From positions 62,001-126,000 of the forward strand of contig NZ_JAMOIH010000001.1 of the NCBI RefSeq assembly GCF_024448955.1: a stretch of DNA of 64,000 nt, written 5' to 3'. The stretch is from Stutzerimonas stutzeri. GTDB taxonomy: Bacteria; Pseudomonadota; Gammaproteobacteria; Pseudomonadales; Pseudomonadaceae. The first letter of the stretch is position 1; each line of letters opens with the position of its first letter. The position numbers and the translations under genes are program-made. Under the pieces are notes generated by a model that was given only the letters and a program-made list of their open reading frames with translations, was not told where the DNA came from and ran no database searches. Shown here in pieces: positions 51,982 to 60,274 of the stretch.

Positions 51982-52986
51982 ATGAACAACTGGTTGAAAA
52001 CCCTCACCGCCGCGGTCTGCGCCACTGGCCTTGCTGTAGGTAGCCTGCAGGCCCAGGCGGCAGACTACCGTGACCAAACGCTGCGCTTTGCCTTCCAGAA
52101 CGTGAAGGACCATCCGCAAGGCCTCGGTGCGCAGAAGTTCGCCGATCTGGTGAGCGAAAAGTCGGGCGGCAAGATGAAGGTCCGCCTCTTCCCAGGCGGC
52201 ACCCTCGGCGGTGACCTGCAAACCGTCTCCGCGCTGCAAGGCGGTACGCTCGACGTGACCGTGCTCAATTCGGGAATCCTTGCCGCTCAGGTCCCTGATT
52301 TCGCGCTGTTCGACTTTCCGTTCCTGTTCGAAAACAGTGAGCAGGCCTACACCGTCATGGACGGCCCGGTTGGTCAGGAGCTGGGCAAGCGCCTGGAAAG
52401 CAAAGGCCTGATCGGCCTCGGCTATTGGGATCTTGGCTTCCGTCAGGTGACCAACAACAGCCGTCCGATCACAGGCCCGCAGGATTTGGAAGGGCTGAAA
52501 ATCCGCGTCATCCAATCGCCGATCTATCTGGAAACCTTCAAGGCGCTGGGTGCCAATCCGGTACCAATGCCCTTCCCCGAGGTCTACACGGGCCTTGAGC
52601 AGCGCACCGTCGACGGTCAAGAAAACCCGTTCACGGTGATCGAGGGCAGCAAATTCAATGAGGTGCAGAAGTACCTCTCGGCAACCAACCACATCTACAA
52701 CCCGCAGTCGCTGATCATCGGCCAGAAGACCTGGGACCGCCTGAACGCCGATGAACAAGCGGTGATTCGAGAAGCCGCTAAAGAAGCGACTCAGTACCAA
52801 CGCGAGATAACTCAGGAACGCCAAGGTCAGGCGCTGAACACCCTGAAGGAGACGATGGAGTTCAACGAAGTGGACACATCGGCACTGGCTGCTTTCCGCG
52901 AGAAGGTCAAACCGGTGATCGAGCAGTTCTCCAAGGACATTGATCCGAACCTATTGAAGTCGCTGAACGAGGCGGTTGGTCAGTAA
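51982..52986 (+). CDS. dctP: TRAP transporter substrate-binding protein (second system)
   Basis: A 334-residue periplasmic binding protein with a signal peptide (about 1-26, ending AQA). Family features: QTLRFAFQNVKDHPQGLGAQKF, GGKMKVRLFPGGTLGGDLQT, the carboxylate-binding Arg in LEGLKIRVIQSPIYLE, and the VDGQENPF segment. It is last in its operon, whereas the first system has its binding protein first. GGAGAG precedes the ATG. A strong terminator follows. Confidence 0.92.
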   Translation: MNNWLKTLTAAVCATGLAVGSLQAQAADYRDQTLRFAFQNVKDHPQGLGAQKFADLVSEKSGGKMKVRLFPGGTLGGDLQTVSALQGGTLDVTVLNSGILAAQVPDFALFDFPFLFENSEQAYTVMDGPVGQELGKRLESKGLIGLGYWDLGFRQVTNNSRPITGPQDLEGLKIRVIQSPIYLETFKALGANPVPMPFPEVYTGLEQRTVDGQENPFTVIEGSKFNEVQKYLSATNHIYNPQSLIIGQKTWDRLNADEQAVIREAAKEATQYQREITQERQGQALNTLKETMEFNEVDTSALAAFREKVKPVIEQFSKDIDPNLLKSLNEAVGQ

Positions 52987-52999
52987 TAGCCAGCTGCAC

Positions 53000-53031
53000 A
53001 AAAAAGACGGGCCAATGGCCCGTCTTTTTTT
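53000..53031. terminator. Bidirectional rho-independent terminator
   Basis: GACGGGCC and GGCCCGTC form a perfect 8-base-pair stem with a 3-base loop, flanked by A6 on the left and T7 on the right. It can end both the aroQ-TRAP operon and the convergent quiC-tetR unit. Confidence 0.92.
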
Positions 53032-53079
53032 GCCCGCACAATGGTGATTACGCTTACTGCCTGCCCTTTCAACGGCTCA

Positions 53080-53739
53080 TCAAGCCAGCACGTAGCGAAT
53101 CACTGCATCGCCAATCATCCGCTTGTGGCGCTCAAAAATAGCCGACTCCGACAGGTCGATTTCATAGATCGTCGAGAAGGTATGCCGGTTGGACACACGA
53201 AAAAAGCAGAACGAGCTGATCAGCATGTGTAGATCAAGCGGATCGATATCGCGACGGAACAACCCTTTCGCTACTCCTCGGTCAAGGATCGACGAAATCG
53301 AGGTCAGCACGGACTTGTTCAGTGCGGCAATCACTTGCGACTTGGCGATATGAGCGCCCTTGTGAATGTTCTCGATGCTCACGACTCGGATGAAATCCAC
53401 GTTGCGGCTGTGATGCTCGAAGGTGAATTCGACGAGCCGGCGAATCGCTTCGTCAGGCTCCAGCTCGTCGAGCTTCAGGTCTTCTTCGGTAGCGCGAATG
53501 TCGCCGTAGAGCTTCTCAAGTACCGCCAGATAGAGCTGCTCTTTACTACCGAAGTAGTAGTAGATCATCCGCTTCGACGTACGGGTGCGCTCGGCAATGG
53601 CATCCACGCGCGCGCCGCTCAGGCCCTGCTCGGCGAACTCGGTAACGGCGGCGAGGAGGATTTCCTGCCGCGTCTTTTCAGGATTGTTCTTGCGCGGCTG
53701 ACGTGTGGTCAGCGTAGTTTCGGTAGACGTGTCCGACAT
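53080..53739 (-). CDS. TetR-family regulator of the quinate/dehydroshikimate genes
   Basis: A 219-residue TetR protein. After a disordered N-terminus (MSDTSTETTLTTRQPRKNNP) comes the DNA-binding domain: RQEILLAAVTEFAEQGLSGA, then RVDAIAERTRTSKRMIYYYF, and SKEQLYLAVLEKLYGDIR. The C-terminal part is a TetR_C-type ligand domain. It follows quiC on the same strand by 76 bases. A TetR gene beside the dehydroshikimate dehydratase gene is also found in P. putida (family knowledge), so it is the best candidate for binding the symmetric element shared by quiC and aroQ. Confidence 0.88.
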   Translation of the reverse strand: MSDTSTETTLTTRQPRKNNPEKTRQEILLAAVTEFAEQGLSGARVDAIAERTRTSKRMIYYYFGSKEQLYLAVLEKLYGDIRATEEDLKLDELEPDEAIRRLVEFTFEHHSRNVDFIRVVSIENIHKGAHIAKSQVIAALNKSVLTSISSILDRGVAKGLFRRDIDPLDLHMLISSFCFFRVSNRHTFSTIYEIDLSESAIFERHKRMIGDAVIRYVLA

Positions 53740-53781
53740 GTAAGGCTCGGTGGTTCGGCGAATGCCGGAATTATTACTGTC

Positions 53782-53804
53782 GGCCGGTGAAAATGTCACC
53801 GGCC
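53782..53804 (-). other. Hairpin between quiC and tetR
   Basis: GGCCGGTGA and TCACCGGCC form a perfect 9-base-pair stem with a 5-base loop. There is no T run on either side, so it is probably a partial attenuator or an mRNA-stabilising structure that keeps regulator levels below quiC levels. Confidence 0.5.
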
Positions 53805-53815
53805 GCCCAGATTGT

Positions 53816-55708
53816 TCAGGGGCGTAAGGCACGCCCAGCGCGGGCTTGAGCCATCGCGGCCAGTCGCACTGCAACGTTGGCGGCGCCGTACCCCACATAG
53901 TCCTTGCGCTGCAGAATTTCGAAGAAGAAACGGTCCTCGAATGGCTCGGTATAAACGTGAAAGAACTCGCCGCCTTGCGCGTCGCGATCGTACAGCACGT
54001 TGTAATACGCGAGCTGGCTGAGGAAGTCGTCGTCGAAATCGAACCGTGCCGCCAGATCGTCGTAGTAGTTCATGGGAATTTCCAGCAGCGGGACACCAGC
54101 ATCCTTGACCCGGCTGACCGCAGCGAAGATGTCATCACAAGCAAAAGCGATGTGGTGCACGCCCGAACCGCGGTAGTGCGACAGGGCATGCGAAATTGCG
54201 GTGTTACGGTTCTCCGAGATGTTCAGCGGTAGACGCACGGTTCCACAGCGGCTGCGGATGGCGCGGCTTTTAACCAGGCCGTAAGGGTCAGGCAGCACCA
54301 CTTCATCGTCCGCTTCGAAATCCAGCACGGTTTTGTAGAACAGCACCCAGCTGTCTAGGCTTTCGGCCGGCAATGCCATCGCCAGGTGGTCGATACGCAG
54401 CAGCGGGCCATCCTCGGATACGGGGCTCAACTCGAAATCGGTTTCGTAGATGCTGCCTGTCTCTGGCCCATCATCGACCAGATACAGCAGGCTTCCGTCC
54501 GGCGCCCGTACTGCCGGAATTTCACGCTCGTTTGGCCCAACCAGGCCCCGGTATGGCTGGCCGCCATACTGACGCGCGCGCTCGAGCGCCTCGCCGCTGT
54601 CGCGCACCTTGAACGCGGTCGCGCAGAGCGATGGACCGTGAGCTTCCAGAAAACCATGGGCGAACGAGTACGGCTCGCTGTTGAGCACCAGGTTGATGTC
54701 GCCTTGGCGGAACAGGCTGACGGACTTGCTGCGGTGTCGTCCTGCCTGAGAAAACCCTAACTTCCCGAGCAGCAATGACAAGCGCGCGCCTAGCGGCTCG
54801 TCGACGGCGAACTCAAGGAACTCGACACCCTGCATCGGCCCAACGGCGGGCGGATGAAATAAAGGCTGCGTGACGTCCTGGTGTTGGTGATGCAGCAAGT
54901 CCGCTGTCTTCTCTTCGAGATAGCGCAACGAGCGCAGCCCGTCGACGGCATTCTGGCGAGGGGGCGCCGCCCGGAAGCCATCATTGAAGACCTCCAGCGA
55001 AATCGGGCCCTGATACCCCGCGCGCAGGATCGGCGCGAGAAATCCCGGTAGGTCGAACTCGCCCTGACCCGGAAAGCAGCGAAAATGCCGGCTCCACTCG
55101 AGCACGTCCATCGCCAGTAGCGGCGCGTCCGCGAGCTGTACGAAGAAGATCTTTTCGCCTGGAATGTCAGCGATGCCGCTCGGATCATCCTTCAGCGAAA
55201 GTGTGTGGAAGCTGTCGAGAAGCACACCTAGATTCGGATGATCCGCCTCGCGCACGATATCCCAGACTTGCCGCCAAGTTTTTACATGGCGGCCCCAGGC
55301 GAGCGCCTCATAACCGATCCGTAGATTACGTGCCGCCGCGCGCTCAGCAAGCTGGCGCAAGTCATCGACGAGGATGTCCGTATCGCCGATCGAATCGACG
55401 GCGACATTGCTGCACACCAGCACCAGGTCGGTACCCAGCTCCTGCATCAGATCGAATTTGCGCTCAGCCCGGTCAAGATTGCGCCCAAGCCGATCGCGAC
55501 GGCAGCCCTCGAAGTCACGGAACGGCTGAAACAGCGAGACCTCAAGGCCCAGATCGCGCGTCATACGGCCAACCTCGCGCGGGCTCGCACCGTGGTACAA
55601 CAGGTCGTTTTCGAAGATCTCAACGCTATCGAATCCCGCCGCCGCTATGGCCTCGAGCTTCTCGGGTAACGTGCCGCTGAGCGAGACGGTGGCAATAGAA
55701 CGCTTCAT
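53816..55708 (-). CDS. quiC: 3-dehydroshikimate dehydratase, two-domain (QuiC/QsuB type)
   Basis: A 630-residue protein. The N-terminal half (about 1-290) is a sugar-phosphate isomerase/AP-endonuclease-like TIM barrel that dehydrates 3-dehydroshikimate to protocatechuate; metal-binding stretches include FDSVEIFENDLLYHGASP, VLLDSFHTLSLKDDPSGI, and PISLEVFNDGFRAAPPR. The C-terminal half (about 310-630) is fused and resembles 4-hydroxyphenylpyruvate dioxygenase, with GVEFLEFAVDEP, LRIDHLAMALP and SGVHHIAFACDD. This is the fused QuiC1/QsuB layout. I choose the ATG at MKRSIATVSL, which has a perfect AGGAGG site, over an upstream frame start. It links the quinate/shikimate branch to PcaHG. Confidence 0.94.
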   Translation of the reverse strand: MKRSIATVSLSGTLPEKLEAIAAAGFDSVEIFENDLLYHGASPREVGRMTRDLGLEVSLFQPFRDFEGCRRDRLGRNLDRAERKFDLMQELGTDLVLVCSNVAVDSIGDTDILVDDLRQLAERAAARNLRIGYEALAWGRHVKTWRQVWDIVREADHPNLGVLLDSFHTLSLKDDPSGIADIPGEKIFFVQLADAPLLAMDVLEWSRHFRCFPGQGEFDLPGFLAPILRAGYQGPISLEVFNDGFRAAPPRQNAVDGLRSLRYLEEKTADLLHHQHQDVTQPLFHPPAVGPMQGVEFLEFAVDEPLGARLSLLLGKLGFSQAGRHRSKSVSLFRQGDINLVLNSEPYSFAHGFLEAHGPSLCATAFKVRDSGEALERARQYGGQPYRGLVGPNEREIPAVRAPDGSLLYLVDDGPETGSIYETDFELSPVSEDGPLLRIDHLAMALPAESLDSWVLFYKTVLDFEADDEVVLPDPYGLVKSRAIRSRCGTVRLPLNISENRNTAISHALSHYRGSGVHHIAFACDDIFAAVSRVKDAGVPLLEIPMNYYDDLAARFDFDDDFLSQLAYYNVLYDRDAQGGEFFHVYTEPFEDRFFFEILQRKDYVGYGAANVAVRLAAMAQARAGRALRP

Positions 55709-55796
55709 GAGGACCTCCTGCTGGCCAGGCCGCCACTGCGACCCGATGGGTTCGGACGTTCGCATGATTATTAGAGCCGCTAAGGGCACAGGCAAG

Positions 55797-55836
55797 AAAA
55801 TGTACTAACCAGTTACTTTAATCGGGCGATTATCGG
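55797..55836 (-). promoter_or_regulatory. Two regulon elements upstream of quiC
   Basis: On the minus strand CCGATAATCGCCC is followed within eight bases by TAACTGGTTAGTACATTTT (55797-55815). The first is identical to elements before the TRAP operon and aroQ; the second matches the aroQ element at 17 of 19 bases. Both point toward quiC and lie 90-130 bases before its ATG. Confidence 0.62.
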
Positions 55837-55840
55837 TCAG

Positions 55841-56136
55841 TTCCATTTCGGGCCAGACGGCTGTCTGTTGATACCAGCGCATCGCCGTTGCCGCCGACAT
55901 CGACCAGCCGCACCGATTATCTCACCACATCGATCAGCGCTCGGCCGATCACGTCAGCCGATGGCGGCTTAGGAGGCTCTAGCCAACTGGTGCCCCTGCC
56001 TCCGAGGCTTTCGTCTGTACTATCCCAGATAGGTGTCAGGCCTCGCTGTTTGTTGATGCGCTCAGGTATTGAGGACTGATACTCCGAGGGATTGGGTAAG
56101 AGCCTGCGGCGGTTACCTCTCGCCGGCTAGCTACCA
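55841..56136. other. Gap between quiC and the COG0523 GTPase gene
   Basis: About 300 bases between the quiC promoter region and the 3' end of the GTPase gene, which is on the same strand. A 63-codon frame on the plus strand lacks a ribosome-binding site and family features. I see no terminator with a T run and no recognisable RNA gene. Confidence 0.5.
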
Positions 56137-57342
56137 TCAAGCGACAGCCTCGTGCCAGGGGCCGAAGGGGTCGGGAAGCCGTTCCCAGGCCTGCACGCCC
56201 ACGGCCATCTCCTGTTCATCGAGCAGGCAGGCATCCAGTTCGACGCTCAGTCGTTCGAAGTCGATGTTCTGCCCGATGAACACCAGTTCCTGCCGGCAAT
56301 CGCCGGTCTGGACGTCCCAATGCTTGAGAATTTCCTGCAGACCCTCGTCATCGGTTGGCCATTGTGTCTTGGGGACGAAGCGCCACCAACTTCCGGCCAG
56401 GCCATGGCGCATCAGACCGCCGGCCTGGGACCAGCTACCGGCCTCGCGATACTTGCTGGCAAGCCAGAAAAAGCCCTTGGAGCGCAGCAGCTTGCCGTTG
56501 CTCCAGTCACGGGTCAGAAATTCGTAGAAACGCTGCGGATGGAATGGCCGACGCGCGCGATACGCGGTCGAAGCGATACCGTATTCCTCGCTTTCCGGCA
56601 CATGCTCGCCGCGCAGCTTCTTGAGCCAGCCCGGCGCCTGAGCGGCACGCTCGAAATCGAAGCGGCCGGTATCCAGGATCCTGCCCAGCGGCACTTGGCC
56701 CATGCTCATCGGCAGGATTTCCGCATGGGTGTTGAGGCCGCGCAGGATAGCGGTCAGCTCTTCACGCTCGGCGCTGGAGATCAGGTCGATCTTGCTGATC
56801 AGGATGACGTCGGCGAACTCTACTTGTTCGATCAGCAGGTCGGTAATGGAGCGCTCGTCCTCTTCGCCCAGCGTCTCGCCGCGGCTGGCCAGGCTCTCCG
56901 CTTCGTGAAAATCCAGGAGAAAATTGACCCCGTCGACCACCGTGACCATGGTATCCAGGCGCGCCAGGTCGGACAGGCTGCGCCCCTGATCGTCGCGGAA
57001 GGTAAAGGTCTCGGCCACCGGCAAGGGTTCGGCGATGCCGGTGGATTCGATCAGCAGGTAGTCGAAACGGCCGTCGCGAGCCAGGCGACTGACTTCCTCC
57101 AGCAAATCTTCGCGCAAGGTGCAGCAGATGCAGCCATTGCTCATCTCTACCAGCTTCTCTTCGGCACGGTTGAGGCTTACATCGCGTTGCACTTCGCTGC
57201 CGTCGATGTTGATTTCGCTCATGTCGTTGACGATCACCGCGACACGACGGTTCTCGCGATTCTTCAGCACATGGTTGAGGAGTGTGCTCTTGCCGGCACC
57301 AAGAAAGCCGGACAGTACGGTGACGGGAAGTCGATCAGTCAT
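56137..57342 (-). CDS. COG0523/CobW-family zinc-related GTPase (ZigA-like)
   Basis: A 401-residue GTPase. Walker A is [19 protein letters not shown]; the metal-binding motif is [11 protein letters not shown]; the guanine-specificity motif is SKIDL. A CobW_C domain follows ([20 protein letters not shown] and a C-terminal region with [11 protein letters not shown]). COG0523 members of the Zur regulon are zinc metallochaperones that supply essential enzymes in zinc shortage; nearby DksA2, L31 and Zur-type operator support that role. The ATG at MTDRLPVTV is chosen; the frame runs far upstream through dksA2 in another register. It follows dksA2 by 10 bases. Confidence 0.92.
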   Translation of the reverse strand: MTDRLPVTVLSGFLGAGKSTLLNHVLKNRENRRVAVIVNDMSEINIDGSEVQRDVSLNRAEEKLVEMSNGCICCTLREDLLEEVSRLARDGRFDYLLIESTGIAEPLPVAETFTFRDDQGRSLSDLARLDTMVTVVDGVNFLLDFHEAESLASRGETLGEEDERSITDLLIEQVEFADVILISKIDLISSAEREELTAILRGLNTHAEILPMSMGQVPLGRILDTGRFDFERAAQAPGWLKKLRGEHVPESEEYGIASTAYRARRPFHPQRFYEFLTRDWSNGKLLRSKGFFWLASKYREAGSWSQAGGLMRHGLAGSWWRFVPKTQWPTDDEGLQEILKHWDVQTGDCRQELVFIGQNIDFERLSVELDACLLDEQEMAVGVQAWERLPDPFGPWHEAVA

Positions 57343-57352
57343 GGGGGAAGCC

Positions 57353-57757
57353 TCAGGTCTCACGTAAATGTTTCTCTTTCTTTTCCTGCCGCTCCTTGGC
57401 CTCGATGCACAGCGTCGCAGTAGGTCGCAGCAATAGGCGGCGCAGACCGATCGGCTCGCTGGTTTCCTCACACCAGCCGTATTCGCCGTGGGCCAGGCGC
57501 TCGAGCGCCCGGTCAATCTTGTCGAGCAGCTTCTTCTCACGTTCGAGCAGGCGCAGCTGCCACTGACGCTGCTCCTCCGCACTACCGATATCCGCGGGAT
57601 CGCTGCTCGGCTCGTGATCGCGTAGTTCATCGAACTCGCTCGTGATTCGCTCCTGCAGCTCACGACGCTCGGTCAGCAGCAGTTCGCGAAAGAACGCCTG
57701 CTGCTGTTCGCTCATGTATGCGCTGGAGGGTTGCTGAAGTAGTTCCTGCTCAGTCAT
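57353..57757 (-). CDS. dksA2: Zinc-independent DksA paralogue (DksA2-like)
   Basis: A 134-residue DksA/TraR-family transcription factor that binds RNA polymerase in the secondary channel with ppGpp. The coiled-coil tip region [20 protein letters not shown] keeps the functional Asp residues. The C-terminal zinc finger is degenerate: canonical CxxC pairs read CEET and CIEA, so only one Cys of each pair remains, as in P. aeruginosa DksA2. It thus works without zinc. The ATG at MTEQELLQQ is chosen; upstream residues would be unrelated. It heads the minus-strand unit and is divergent from rpmE2. Confidence 0.94.
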   Translation of the reverse strand: MTEQELLQQPSSAYMSEQQQAFFRELLLTERRELQERITSEFDELRDHEPSSDPADIGSAEEQRQWQLRLLEREKKLLDKIDRALERLAHGEYGWCEETSEPIGLRRLLLRPTATLCIEAKERQEKKEKHLRET

Positions 57758-57894
57758 GGGTGGCACCAATGATCGATTGAGACGACAACATCCATAAATC
57801 AAACCGCTCTCTGAAGTTCTTCTTGATAAAGGCGTTTGGCATACCTGCTGGGCTACGGTGGGATCCCATCAGGGGTGTCGCTCAGCCAGATATA

Positions 57895-57912
57895 GTTATG
57901 ATATAACATTTA
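57895..57912. promoter_or_regulatory. Zur-type operator between dksA2 and rpmE2
   Basis: GTTATGATATAACATTTA fits the gammaproteobacterial Zur consensus (GTTATANTATAACATTTC) at most positions, and its core GTTAT-N3-ATAAC is symmetric. An overlapping pair GATATAAC and GTCATATC follows. It lies 44-61 bases before the L31 ATG and about 140 bases before dksA2. Confidence 0.8.
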
Positions 57913-57955
57913 AAGTCATATCAATCACACCCTATTCGAAATGAAGGAGCGGCTT

Positions 57956-58213
57956 ATGAAACCAGGCATCCATCCCGACTATCGTCCCGTCCTGTTCCAC
58001 GACACGGCGGCGGACGTCTACTTCCTGATTGGCTCGACGGTCGAATCCAGCCGTACGCACCAGCACACCGATGGCAATACCTACCCGTACGTGGCGCTCG
58101 ACGTGTCCAGCGCATCGCATCCGGTCTACACCGGCCAGCAACGCAAAACGACGTCCGAAGGCCGTATCGCGGGCTTCAACAAGCGCTTCGCAGGATTTAC
58201 CACGAAGAAGTGA
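57956..58213 (+). CDS. rpmE2: 50S ribosomal protein L31 type B (zinc-free)
   Basis: An 85-residue L31 of the C-minus type: [40 protein letters not shown] and [21 protein letters not shown]. It has no Cys, so it lacks the CxxC zinc site of the primary L31. In zinc shortage it replaces the zinc form and frees metal. AAGGAG precedes the ATG. It sits directly behind the Zur-type operator and about 100 bases before the TonB-dependent receptor gene. Confidence 0.96.
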   Translation: MKPGIHPDYRPVLFHDTAADVYFLIGSTVESSRTHQHTDGNTYPYVALDVSSASHPVYTGQQRKTTSEGRIAGFNKRFAGFTTKK

Positions 58214-58311
58214 TCGCACTTTTCACAACGCCGAGACGATCCGCTCGAATACCCGAGCGGATCGCGCCCTCGCCCCTGATCACAATCATCCAAGCCACGG
58301 AAGACGCTTCA

Positions 58312-60273
58312 ATGTCCCGCAAGACCCGCCTCTTTACCGTCCGCACACCCTCCCGACTCGTTACTGCCCTCGCCCTGCTACCCCTGACCGCATTGGGTGC
58401 TGAAAAGACGTTGGACCTCGAGCCCACGGTCATCACGGCCACCTCCACGGTGCGCCAGCTGAGCGATGCACCCGCAAGCGTTACAGTCATTACCCGCGAG
58501 GAACTGAGCATGCGGCCCGTTCAGGATCTCGAAGATGCCCTGCGTGGCACGCCGGGGCTCCAGTTCACCGGCATTGGCATGACGCGCCGTGGCGTCAGTA
58601 TTCGAGGGATGGGAAGCGAGCACACCTTGGTGCTGGTGAATGGACAGCGCATCAACACCGCCGCTGGCGCCGTGGCGCATGCTGATTTCGACCTGGGCTG
58701 GATGCCGGTGGAGGCGATCGAGCGCATCGAGGTGATACGCGGCCCGATGTCCTCGCTCTACGGTTCCGAGGCGCTCGGGGGTGTGATCAATGTCATTACG
58801 CGGCGCGCGACGGACGCATGGCAGGGCGCGGCGCAGATCAACGGCGGCGTACGCGAGGACGGGCGCGGCGGCCAGACACATCAACTTGGGGTCTATGCCG
58901 GCGGCCCGCTTGTGCCTGGACTGCTCGGCCTATCCTTGAGCGGCGAGACGCGGCGCCGCCAGGAAACGCCCTTTCACGAGGACGCCTCGCTGTCGGAGAT
59001 CGAAGGCCGTGACGCACACAGCGGCGACATCACCCTGAGCTGGACGCCAGACACCGCGCAACGCATCGACTTCAGCTATGCAAGCGGCCTTGAGGATCGC
59101 TGGCGCAACACTCGCAGTGCTGGACGCGCACCGGTGGAGTACGAGTCCAGCGATCGCATCGAACGTGAGCGATTCTCCCTCGCCCATAGCGGCGATTGGG
59201 CGTGGGGCAGCAGCTCGCTGCGCGCCTACCGCAACACACTGGAGCGCACCAACCGCTATACCAACGGCGTGGTCCCCTCCTCGCCACGTCAGGAACTCAC
59301 CGACGACATCGTCGATGGCAGCCTGACCCTGCCATTTGCCGACATGCACCTGATCACGCTCGGCGGCGAGTGGCGCAAGGAGCAGCTGGAGGACGGCGGT
59401 TTTACGACAGGCGATGCCCGAATCATTCACCGTGCGCTGTTTCTGCAAGATGAAGTCGAGTTCAACCCGGCCTGGTCGCTGGTCCTGGGCAATCGCTTCG
59501 ATCAGCACGAGGAATACGGCTGGCACAACAGCCCGCGTGCCTACCTGGTTCACCATGTCAATGATGCCCTGACGATCAAGGGCGGCGGTGGCCGCGGGTT
59601 CAAGGCGCCCTCGCTCAAGCAGCTATCGCCGGGCTATTCGGCCATCGGCGGCGGCGGGATGTTCAGGATCTACGGCAATCCGGATCTCGAACCCGAGATC
59701 AACACCATGTACGAAATCAGCGCGGACTATCGGGCAGACGGCTGGTCGCTGAACGCGGGTGTCTTTCAGAACAACGTGCGCGGTCTGATCCAGACGGTCT
59801 GCGTATCGAGCTGTGGCGTTCGCGGCCAAGAAGTTCGCAACTACGACAATGTCGACGAGGCGCGCATCAGCGGGCTCGAGCTGGGCGGCGGTGTGGATTT
59901 GCCTGCCGACCTGCGCTGGGACCTGAATTACACCTACCTCGACGCCATCGACCGCAGCGCCGACCGGCGCCTGGGTGATCGCGCCCGCCATCTGGCCAAT
60001 ACCCGATTGCAATGGACGCCAAACGCCACGTTTACCGGGCAGCTGCGTGGCGAGTACGTCGGCAGCCAGCTGACCTATTCCAGCAACACGGCCTATGCGG
60101 TGCCGGCCTACAGCCTGTGGCATCTGGAGCTGACGCAGCGGATTACCGACGCCCTAAGTATTCGCGGCGGCATCGAAAACCTGACCGACGAAGACTTCAG
60201 CGATGCGTCTGACAACTTCACCTTCGCCGAACCGGGCCGTACTTATCACGTCGGCTTGAGCCTGAGTTTCTGA
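58312..60273 (+). CDS. TonB-dependent receptor of the zinc-starvation operon
   Basis: A 653-residue outer-membrane receptor. A signal peptide (to about ...LTALGA) is followed by a TonB-box-like LEPTVITATST and a plug with SVTVITREELSMRPVQDLED, GVSIRGMGSEHTLVLVNGQR and EVIRGPMSSLYGSEALGGVI; the barrel ends in LSLSF. It is of the BtuB/CirA type. I choose the ATG at MSRKTRLFT. It overlaps no neighbour; the CobN-like gene begins one base after its stop. The arrangement matches the P. aeruginosa PA1922-PA1923 pair, which is induced by zinc limitation (literature knowledge), so uptake of a zinc complex or of a tetrapyrrole-like ligand is likely. Confidence 0.92.
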   Translation: MSRKTRLFTVRTPSRLVTALALLPLTALGAEKTLDLEPTVITATSTVRQLSDAPASVTVITREELSMRPVQDLEDALRGTPGLQFTGIGMTRRGVSIRGMGSEHTLVLVNGQRINTAAGAVAHADFDLGWMPVEAIERIEVIRGPMSSLYGSEALGGVINVITRRATDAWQGAAQINGGVREDGRGGQTHQLGVYAGGPLVPGLLGLSLSGETRRRQETPFHEDASLSEIEGRDAHSGDITLSWTPDTAQRIDFSYASGLEDRWRNTRSAGRAPVEYESSDRIERERFSLAHSGDWAWGSSSLRAYRNTLERTNRYTNGVVPSSPRQELTDDIVDGSLTLPFADMHLITLGGEWRKEQLEDGGFTTGDARIIHRALFLQDEVEFNPAWSLVLGNRFDQHEEYGWHNSPRAYLVHHVNDALTIKGGGGRGFKAPSLKQLSPGYSAIGGGGMFRIYGNPDLEPEINTMYEISADYRADGWSLNAGVFQNNVRGLIQTVCVSSCGVRGQEVRNYDNVDEARISGLELGGGVDLPADLRWDLNYTYLDAIDRSADRRLGDRARHLANTRLQWTPNATFTGQLRGEYVGSQLTYSSNTAYAVPAYSLWHLELTQRITDALSIRGGIENLTDEDFSDASDNFTFAEPGRTYHVGLSLSF

Positions 60274-60274
60274 C

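Noticed and set aside
51448..52824. Minus-strand open frame (458 codons) across the second TRAP operon
   Set aside because: It lies antisense to dctM and dctP, which have complete family signatures; its translation matches nothing recognisable.
56137..57342. CobW-family GTPase as a cobalamin biosynthesis protein
   Set aside because: Its CICC-containing COG0523 type and its place next to dksA2 and a Zur-type box fit zinc handling better.
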